Below, piece after piece: positions 12,944-22,200 of a stretch of DNA of 56,760 bases. The first letter of the stretch is position 1; every line of letters starts with the position of its first letter. The notes beneath the pieces were generated by a model that saw nothing but the letters and a program-made list of their open reading frames with translations, made no database searches and was not told where the DNA came from. The stretch is taken from contig LRSR01012852.1 of the NCBI GenBank assembly GCA_001579985.1, positions 1-56,760 on the forward strand. Reading direction: 5' to 3'. The position numbers and the translations under genes are program-made. This DNA is from Hypsibius dujardini. Its lineage: Eukaryota > Tardigrada > Eutardigrada > Parachela > Hypsibiidae.

Positions 12944-13059
12944 TATTTTATCGTAACTAGTTCAGCTAATATCACATATTTATATTTATCGATACACTTG
13001 TTTCATAGTATGAATTAAAGTGGAATAAACAGGTTTGATAAAGAGGAATTAATGACAAA

Positions 13060-13613
13060 CTTGGGACAATATTCAAAAAGGTACTGTAAAATATGTCCAC
13101 TTTTTTTGATAGAATTTTAAAGTGCGGGAAATACTGGAGTATTTCATTTTGTTACTTGCACGGTAAATTTCTGAATAAGCTCTCATGTCAATAGTTTGTT
13201 TTTGCACCATTCGCCAAATTAAATTTCTTATCGCTTAATATCAGCACGATATTCTTTAGGTGTTAGTTGGCGGCGCTACGTTTCATTTCTGAAATGTCAC
13301 TCGGACGTTTCTGGTCTCGATTGAAAAACAGGTCCACAGTTCCGCCCTGTGTCATCCACAAAAGATTCTGCTAATGGCAATCGATATTGACAAAAAGATT
13401 GAAAATGAAGGCCTTTCCAGAAATCCAAGTTTTTACAGGGGAAAGTTGGAGAAAATGGGATCTTCCAGCGTTTCCAAAATTTTAAATTCTACCAAAAAAG
13501 CTATCAGAGCCATCCACATTGAGGAAATACATTTTATAAATCATCACTAATATTGCACCAATTAAAAAAAAAGGTGCGCCCATTTTACATTCCCTTCTGA
13601 AAATTGTCCCACG
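13060..13613. mobile_element. Foldback element of the long-TIR family in copy-2 intron 2
   Basis: The left end CTTGGGACAATATTC and the reverse complement of the right end (CGTGGGACAATTTTC) match, with similarity continuing for about 50 bp. Internal sequence near the right end resembles the elements at 24157-24800 and 29482-29738 (a CATTTTATAAATCATCACTAAT-like core). Confidence 0.6.
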
Positions 13614-13964
13614 TAGGTGCAAATTAGTATAAACCAAAGCATCACTACTTCAGAACTAGTGAAATTTCTTAGTTTATCTAGCGTGAGTAACGTAAATGAG
13701 CCGTATCCCTTATTAGGGTCAAGGAGCAGTGGCCTTTTTGCGACGTAACAACGCATTGGAAGTGTTGGATGATGAATGCAGCGTCCTGTGGAGGCGAGCA
13801 GCTACCCTACCCAACCAACCAACCAACAAGGAATGCTCATGTTCAACAACGTTGCCGCCTCAAACCTCCCTAAAGTCAGCTTCATCATAACCGCAGGATA
13901 TCCCGATCTCACCGGTACTGGAAAGGCCTGGGGAATTGAGCGGGATCGTTACACGTGCGTCTAA

Positions 13965-15110
13965 CATCTTGGGATTCAGCGATCTGATTTTGAAAACTTT
14001 AACCTAATTTAAATCTTTTCCACCTTGATGTTTCCCTACCCTCAAACTGGTTGATCATTAATTTCGACACGGATATCATCATTAACAGGAAGCATCGCAG
14101 TACATTGATTTTGACGAGGATTAATTTTGGCGTTCCGGCTGTTTACGATTTGAACCATGGGATAGGCGGTGGGGGTAAAATACGTGGATTGCATTTTTCC
14201 CTTGACGACCAGTTAATTCAGCTGGGCTTTTTCGTCTTTGATTATGATCACAGAGAGGTAGACATGTACTTCGCGACCCAGGCGTAAGTAGAGTAGTGAG
14301 CTGCGAATGACAAAAGAGCGATGCTGCAAGTATACTCATTTCGACACAGGAATGTGCGAGATCCGCATATGCTGTTGATCAACAAATCCAAGTCTCCTGT
14401 GCGGGTTTCCACGCACACACCATTCAGGTGTGCAAGGAGAAAAGTAGCCCAATATTACTTTGCACCTTGTGATTTATTTAAGCGTCCATGTGCGACGTTG
14501 AAAAACAGTTTAAAAACGTGTGTATGGAACGGTAACGCTGCTGCACCTGCCTTTGCATGCCTATTTGAACGCCAGTGACTAATTACATCCAAATTATCTG
14601 CTCCGCAGATAATAATGTGGGGACCTATCACTACGAGAATTGGTAGGAGTGATATATCTGTCCCTGCAGTAAGGGAGCGAGGGCGTATTAATCACTACTC
14701 AAAGACAATACAGCGAGACCGCCTAATCCAGCTCAGCTCCCACCATTTCAGGCAAGGTATGGCAGGTCAACGAAACCTCGCATACGTGGTGCCCAAACAT
14801 TGATACCACAATTCACGAGTCGAAACAGGAGTTTTCACACCCGTGTTTGCTTATCTTAACTTGTAGAAGGATCCTGTAGAATGATCCTGTATAAATACCT
14901 GAAAATGTGCGAGCTCAATTTCATTCAGTATCCACATACAGACGGAAGAAACACTCCCTCAAAAAGGAAGCTTGATTATATTATCCTTAGCGAAAAAAAT
15001 ACTTTTCTTTCTAATACGGTTTTGCTTCTCAAAAATATCCCAGTAATTTTTGCATCTGTGCAAAAACCACCCGCGTTGTGCTCACGTGTCGTCCAACCAG
15101 CTGTAGAAAA
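13965..15110. other. Intergenic, no supported gene
   Basis: A 78-codon frame at 14051-14287 (includes GIGGGGKIRGLHFSLDDQL) follows copy 2 closely and could be a lost terminal exon, but I found no family signal. The rest shows nothing recognisable. CGCCTAATC-type AT/GC mixed sequence continues to the next gene's 5' UTR. Confidence 0.35.
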
Positions 15111-15926
15111 ATGTTTGCAACAACCCGGCAAATGCTCCTCTTGCTGCTCCTACTCCACGGCTCATTTGGTGGCCCGCAACGGCCATCGGATGTCAATGAC
15201 TTCGATGTGGCTGCCTCGACGGAGCAAAGCCCCACCCTTCTCTCGCGACCTCGTCGGAGTGTCGCAGGGAAAGTGGGTACGGCTGCGGCGACCTCCCTGT
15301 TCCTGACTCTCCTAACGGAGGGTCTCAAACGCGGGATCGAATACCTCGGTGTCTCTTTGGGCAGAAAAACAACACCAGAGGCCCCACCCCTGATTGAACC
15401 CCTGGGTGAAGCCATTCCTCCAACCACGAAGACGCGGAGCCCCGTCGTCGTTCTGTGGACGTATCAAACTCCGGGACCAGCAACATTGAACCGGCGTTTC
15501 GCTTCGCCCGAGACGGAAGGTACCTACACCAAGGCTGCAGTCATCCCTAATGCTCAGTCCCAATTTTCACGGGGTACTTTGACGGAAATTGCTCCAACAA
15601 TCTTTCCAAAACTGTGGGATATGGGACCGGAAAGAGGTATTGAAGGAAAGTCTTCTTTGAAGGAGAACACTCAAAAGCAGACTACTGTTTTGAGCAGTGT
15701 CAATGGACCTCCTGTTGCAGAGAAGAAGGAGGGAGGGATATGGATTACGATGACGAGTGTGTCGGTGGGTATGGCGGGAGGGCTGGCTGTTTTAGCCTTC
15801 TTCGTCGTTAGAATGGTATTGCAACGAAGAAGGCGGGGAAAAAGTTGCGGGGGAAAACGAAGCGGTGCGTACTACGTCCCGGACGGACGGGCAGGTTACG
15901 GAGGACCTCTGGTTCAACAAGTGTAA
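15111..15926 (+). CDS. Single-exon type I membrane protein, 271 aa, unrecognised
   Basis: The frame is intronless. The ATG at 15111 begins MFATTRQMLLLLLLLHGSFG, a textbook signal peptide; the open frame extends 33 bases further 5' but without an ATG. RPRRS around residue 47 is a likely furin-type cleavage site. The ectodomain is rich in Pro, Thr and Ser and has almost no cysteines. A membrane helix at about residues 212-235 (ITMTSVSVGMAGGLAVLAFF) is followed by QRRRRGK, the positive-inside anchor, and a short Gly/Tyr-rich cytosolic tail ending PLVQQV. This topology is clear, but no domain family is recognised. It could be a stalk-like surface protein or a receptor ligand precursor. Confidence 0.75.
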   Translation: MFATTRQMLLLLLLLHGSFGGPQRPSDVNDFDVAASTEQSPTLLSRPRRSVAGKVGTAAATSLFLTLLTEGLKRGIEYLGVSLGRKTTPEAPPLIEPLGEAIPPTTKTRSPVVVLWTYQTPGPATLNRRFASPETEGTYTKAAVIPNAQSQFSRGTLTEIAPTIFPKLWDMGPERGIEGKSSLKENTQKQTTVLSSVNGPPVAEKKEGGIWITMTSVSVGMAGGLAVLAFFVVRMVLQRRRRGKSCGGKRSGAYYVPDGRAGYGGPLVQQV

Positions 15927-15930
15927 TAAA
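15925..15930 (+). terminator. AATAAA overlapping the stop codon
   Basis: The stop TAA at 15924-15926 overlaps an AATAAA, followed by an A-rich stretch, so the 3' UTR would be very short, as in the LRR gene. Confidence 0.45.
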
Positions 15931-16295
15931 AAAAATTAAAAATAATAAGTCATAGAAATGTCGAGAAGTTGAGTATTATTTATCGGTACATGCAGTTTCT
16001 TGCGCACAATTTTAGAGGATTTTGCTCATCTTACGAGATCGAAGTCCACTATTTTACTGCTTGTTCTTTACATTGTTTTCGATTCGTTTAGTTTTATATT
16101 GTCTTCATCTCCGATGTATGTTGTCATAGAACGAAAGAACCTCTCTCCCGTGACACAGTGGAAGAAGGAAATATTTTAGAATCACATCTTGCCTGCAGGC
16201 ATACATTTGAACAGACAGTCTCACACAGTACATATGGATGGAATTTCAATTAACGACAAATAAAAAGGTCTGAGGTAGAGTAATCTGCTTCGACA

Positions 16296-19200
16296 TCACT
16301 GAAGACAGTCGCAAGACTCTTTGCATTCAGGCTTTTTGCTCTTGGCAATACCGTTTTCACAGACACCGGGATTTTCCCAGAAGAATTTGTTGCACGCCTG
16401 TCGCTGTGCCGGATCTGCTCCCGGCAACGGGCATTCCACCTCTGCAATCACAACACACAATTAAAATCTCCTTCACACCTCCATTGACTCGCATTCTAAT
16501 TTGAGTCAAATGGAAATATATTTCGGTTATGTTTTAGGCAGGGATTATTTGATTTGATGGACTCTCAATCCAAGTCTTCTTTGAGGGATTAATAACAATG
16601 TGTCATATTCAAAACATTGGTTTGTTAAAAACTGATTTTAAATTCGCAAGCGAACTCCACTTGACCATTCATTTTATTCAAAAAATTCCGTCCAACTATT
16701 TCAAATACTTCCCAAAGCTCTGATATTAAAAGAATTTTGATTTGAAATTTTTATCAAATAAAAGACATCGAAATCGTGGTTTGAACTCGCGGCGCGGGTA
16801 GACCGAAAGCTCCAGGACTTACTGCAAAGGCCGTTAGGACAACGGTTGCTACCAAGACCGCCACATTGTCCACAGACTCCACCATTGGCCGGTGTGCCCT
16901 CTAGGTAGGGCGAACACGTCCCGGGAATGTAATCTGTACTGCTGCAAGTGTAAGAAATCCCACAGGTAACAACAGAACACATCTGGAAAATGTTCAAAAA
17001 ATTGGACTCTCTTGACTTTTTGCGAATTGTGTTTTCGAGCAGTGTTTCATATTTTGGCGTTTCGATTTATAGACATAAGGGAAACATTAGGTGTTCATCA
17101 GAATATTAGGTGTTTATCAGAATACTTATTCATCTTGAATTGACTAAAACAGCTAAGACTGCTCATTAAGGAAGCATGGAGAGCTAGGACCGGCAGTAGT
17201 ACAAGCCAGTCAAATTTAAAAAAAATTACCGGACTAGCCAGTTAGTTGTTAACTGAATTAAAAAATTAAAAAATTATTAAAGCTTAAAGTATCAATTTTT
17301 TTTTAAATTACTCTAACGTAAGTAAATTTGCGATCGTGAATATAAAACAAGTGCAAAATATCTCATTCAATTTGATGTACGTAACCTTGCGGCTTACTAA
17401 AGGCAGTGATGGCAAATGAAGGTCCGTACACCCGAGCACTTATCGGTAAATCCGCAGCCCATGATAGCAACTTCAGCGTAGACTTGCTGCAAAAACACAC
17501 GTAATAAATTTCGTACGGTTCGGTTGTTATCCAATCAAATACGTGTCTGTCTTGCAAGATGAACAAGTTAGTGATAATGGTTTAAAATAGGCCAAAACAG
17601 GCATTTCATTATAAATTAAATTATAATTAGTTTGTTTTAAAATTAGACGCCGGTCGGTCATGCGTTGATCTATCACTTAATTTATAATATAAAAACATTT
17701 AAAAAACATTTAAAACCCGTTTTAATTATTATAAAACCACTTTGGATTTAAACTATGAAAAAACAGCGTATGTATTTTAATTTATATCAATCTTGATTAA
17801 ATTTAAAATTATATTTTTTCACGTGATAATTCAATAACTTAATCTAAATTCAACATCTTGATGTAAACAGCACACTGGTACTTCAAACTAGGTTCACGAC
17901 CTACCACTGCGTAATGGCCAGTTTCTTGCAACGGACACTGGGGTTTTTGGCCGTAGACGAATGCTTTCTTCTCGCTGGCCCAACTTAACAATGCGCCCTT
18001 GAATCCCTGGTTGCCTCGGGCAATATTCTGGCCGAAACATGTGATCTCAGGTCCGGCTATTGTAGGAAATACAAAAAAATATTATTTCAGAAACGAAACT
18101 GGTTCGCCCAGGATCTGAATGTTTTTTTACAGTTCTAAATAATTTGCTTTTCTTTGAAGATTAAATGATTAAATGATTTAAAAATTCCAAAACGTATAAA
18201 GCATCTGCAAACGAAAAACGGAGCCTTAAAACTATACAACCACCCCCTCGTGAGTTTAGAGGCATTTTGAGCGATTATCTATAGATTGAGTGAGTCGAGT
18301 TGTAAATTTCATTCAGAACAAAATGACCGTTTTGTGCTGCGTCAAGTCACGAGAACTTTTTGTCAACAATATTCAATGTAAATCAAAACTAGTTATTAAA
18401 TTAAGTTACATTAAAGTACAGGAATTGAATTATTTAAATTATCTATGTGCCAAATTCTAAAAAGAACACATGAATCACATAGAACAACATTTACATATTT
18501 TTATGAAGCGCATTTAGCCAAAATATTATCTGAATAAAAAATTAATAGCGTAATCACATGTAGCTCTTAGTAATTTTTATTTGAACAGGCAAATGTAATT
18601 TGAAAGCCTACCAGTATTCCTTCAAGGGGAAACGCAATTTTGCAAATAAATCGCGTTGACACGACATACAGTATGATAACCAGAATAATGTGCACACTGA
18701 CGGCGCGCATTCCTACGAAAATGAGCAACCCCACTGACGGACTCATTAACTCTTACTTAGGCCAACAACTATGCAATGCAAGTAATTAGAATTACTGCCG
18801 AGAGTTATTAAGTCGCACGACTTGTCTGTCGTGCCGTGTAGACAATCGTTCTGGCAAATTTCGCCGACATTGACATGTGAACCATCGCAAACGACCATTC
18901 TATCCACCTAATTAATTAACCCTTGCACGGCGTAATCCTCTCCGGTGAACCTGTTGCTCGCCTTCTGGGCAGATATGCCGCCTGTTACGCAACCTCATAT
19001 CATTCGGTATTCAGACACTTCACTTTTTTATATAAAACGAAACTCTTCAGACAGAAAAGGCACACTTCCGATTTCCTAGTCTTTTCTTCGTTTCAAGTCA
19101 AACAACCACTTCCACTACTACTATGCAGGCCTCCCTCATCGTCCTTGCCGCCGTTCTCGGTGTGGCCCTTGCTGCCGGCAACGGTGACCAGGTCCCCAAG

Positions 19201-22200
19201 GTGTGGGACGCCCTCGCCAAGCTCCGTGGAAAGGGTGCCCTCACTGCTGAGCAGATCCAGGCGCTCGTCCCCAACGCGGTGGCCGGAAAGGACTACCCCG
19301 ACAACCAGGCCATCCCCAGCCCCCGCCCCATCCAGTGCAACCCCGCCAAGCCTGGTTTCTATGCTGATACCTCCGCCTCCTCCAAATGCCAGCTCTTCGA
19401 CCGATGCGACGTCAACGGACAACTGACCAGCTACATCTGCCCCAAATTGAGCGTAAGTCCGGACATCGTTTGTTTGCCTATATGCCTGTCTGCTTGTCTG
19501 ATTGCATAATTATCTGCAAGTGCCTGAATCATTGGTTGTTTTGTCTTTTTCCACGAAGAGGTTAATTTTCTCTTTTTGTTGTATTTTAGGTCTTCAACCA
19601 GATCACTTTGGGTAAGTTCACTTCCTCGCCTTATAAATAGGCTTTTTTTAAATGGGGTTTGATTAGCGTCGGTAACTCATATCATGTTTTTGTTGCAGTC
19701 TGCGACTGGTTCTTCAACGTTGACTGCTCGAAGTCCGCTGCCCTTGCTGATTATTCCAACAGCCGCCTGTACCAGGGCAAGGACGTCGTTCTCCTCGTAC
19801 GTATTCCATTTTTTGCTTAAGAATTTTAGTATTAATTCACAAAAGACATCTTGTCTGATTTGTTTCTTTTTCGTGTAGGATGACCAACTCGTCATCGCCT
19901 GAGCGTCGCAGTCATTGGAACAGGAAGAGGTCGTTTAATCTTTCTAACGATTTACGTTTCCTCTCTAGAAGACATGGGTGTATGGGCTGTATGTCCGACG
20001 TTGTGCTTACTTCGAATCAGTGCAAATTGATGGGCAGAGAGCTTAACGTCCTGCTTGCTTAAAGACTGAACCGTAATTGGTTTTCGCGTGCGGAAAAATA
20101 AATTCTCAGGCTTAATTGTACTATGACGTTGAACGGCTTAGTCAGTACTAAGCGATGACCCCACAGTGTCAAAGTTATTACAAGTATTTGCGGCCGCTAG
20201 CCTCACAATTATGATAACTAGAGCAGTTTGTCTTACTTAACCTAAACTAAAATATACTATAGAATTAAAACAAAATGAACTGAAACTTTTAACAACAAAT
20301 TTATTAGTTCTAAATTATAGACTCGGAAAACAAATGAACAAAAAGTTCCCGTTGCTCAAAACAACAGCAGCAATAATTGCAAACTTCTGAATTTATTTAA
20401 GGGTTCAGTTATTAAACAATTCAGTAGCTAAAAATAAAAGCATTGGTTGACTAATTTGTCAGATACTAAATTCTAGTCTTGTTTACTCAAAGAAACTAAG
20501 CTAAAAGTCTTACTGACCAAGCATGTGATAAAACATTATTTGGTTGACTCCCTTTAGTTATTGCAGTACTTATATTTAACACGAGAAAGGTCGTGTCAAA
20601 TTAAAAACTAGTTTCCTACAGACTCTTTTTTAAGTTCGTGTTAAAAATACTAATGGTATACTAGTTTTGTTGTAGAAATATGAAATGGTCCCAAGAAAAG
20701 AATATTTATACAGTACCTTCAAATGTGACATTTTATTAGAGTGTATTACACTTAAGATATGTTTTTCCGTGGAATGAAAATAAATGAGAAAAAGGCATCA
20801 CATCAGTTGCCAAGAGAGAAAATAATCTTTTATAATACCGCTAATTAAAGGTGACTTACTTTTTATGCCATTCTGTCCGATCCCGGGAATGAAACCGTGA
20901 CCTCCTTTGCAGGTGTCGACCCACGCCTGGGCGGCCAACGCTAAATTGTCGTCGTACTCCACCTCGAGGAGGTTGGCGCCTTTTACTAAGCGACGTATTT
21001 CGTTCGTCACATCCACAATCATTTGCTTCATTTTAGGGTCGGCCAAGCTGAAGGGAACCGCAATTCCAGCCGCATCCACACCGGGGTCCACGATGCGCTC
21101 CATTGGTGTGAGAATCGAATCAGGAAGTACATCTGTAAGGCGAAGTGGTTTACATTGTGGATATTTCATATTTGGAATCTAAATAAATCCAGTTGAGTTA
21201 CGTTTTAAAGTCACGATCAAAGTTGATATCAACATATATATAAGCTATTTAAGTTATTTAACTCTGGTTTAAGTTTATTAATTTAGGTTGATAAGATAAC
21301 TTAAATCTAGTTTAAAGTCACCGACAAAGTTAGTATATATAAATATAGTAGTCATTTAAATAGTTCAAATTTGCTTTAGGTCTGTTAATTTATAAACGAA
21401 GATTAATTTAAGCCAGGTTTAAAGTCACGGGAAAAGTTGATACATATATACAGTATATTAATTATTACACTTTTGAGAGACAGGAAGTCAGCAGTTACCG
21501 AAACGAAGAAAAGAGGGATTAAACATCGTTAAGCGAGATAAATATTTACCTTGGTCGGAACGAGGTAAGCTTCCCGGAAAGTAGGTATCGTAACGGGAAG
21601 AAGAGGCACATCTCATTCTAGCATCGCAATCTGCATCACTCTCACATCGCTGCCATTTCTTGCTTTCCTTGTCTGCACCCAGTGCTTGTGCCCAGCACCA
21701 AAGATCACGTTTCTTTGAGGGAATAACATCATAGGCCCAGCACCAACCAAGTGAACAGCCACATTGAGGTTCGTTTTTAATGAGAAAGGTTGAGCATGGG
21801 GTTGGAGTGGTTGGACGATTCTCCCGAACCACGTCAGTCAATTGATCTATCAAAAGACCGCGAATTTAACGCGGCCAATTGTGATCTACTACCTGTCTGT
21901 CTGTATGTCTGTCTGTCTGTCTGTTTGTTGGATTGTATATCTGTATGCCTGCCTGTCTGTTTGTCTATCTGTTTGTCTGTTTGTTTGCCTGTCTGTTTCC
22001 CTGCCTGTCAGTCATGCATTTCAGATCGGAAATCTCGATTTGCAAATGAGTTTGAAAACCAATCTTACCTTCGGCGGAACGAATCGTTGTGCTGCCAGTA
22101 TATCGCGATGAAGATCCACATGTCATTCTCTCATCGCAGTCCGCTGTTTCCATACAGCGTTGCCAGTTCTTGTTTGGGTTGCTCTCTCCTAGAGCCTGAG

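Larger units (their letters stand above)
10945..13964 (+). pseudogene. Trefoil / Thr-rich / bulb-lectin-like gene, copy 2, truncated by stop and frameshifts
   Basis: Blocks are 10945-11457, 12616-12785 and 13717-13964, colinear with copy 1. From the ATG at 10945 (or 10960) an intact frame encodes a signal peptide and a trefoil-like domain (LGCCFEQSPDGLSFRCYHP). It stops at TGA 11170-11172, where copy 1 has GGA. The old frame then continues through VGPECPDFPTKV, a long Thr/Pro linker and the motif YNCGPTTTITYPYVENKKC. Exon 2 needs frame changes before MMGGDLAFRVGGKVCWST, and exon 3 has another after ECSVLW. The full protein cannot be made. The 75-residue signal-plus-trefoil product could still be made and would resemble a single-domain trefoil peptide. 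Its introns carry two inverted-repeat elements. Confidence 0.6.

Noticed and set aside
15078-15110. Longer N terminus for the single-exon membrane protein
   Set aside because: The upstream codon is GTG; the first ATG at 15111 directly begins a good signal peptide.
21893-22012. CRISPR-like regularly spaced repeat
   Set aside because: It is a eukaryotic tetranucleotide microsatellite with no distinct spacers.
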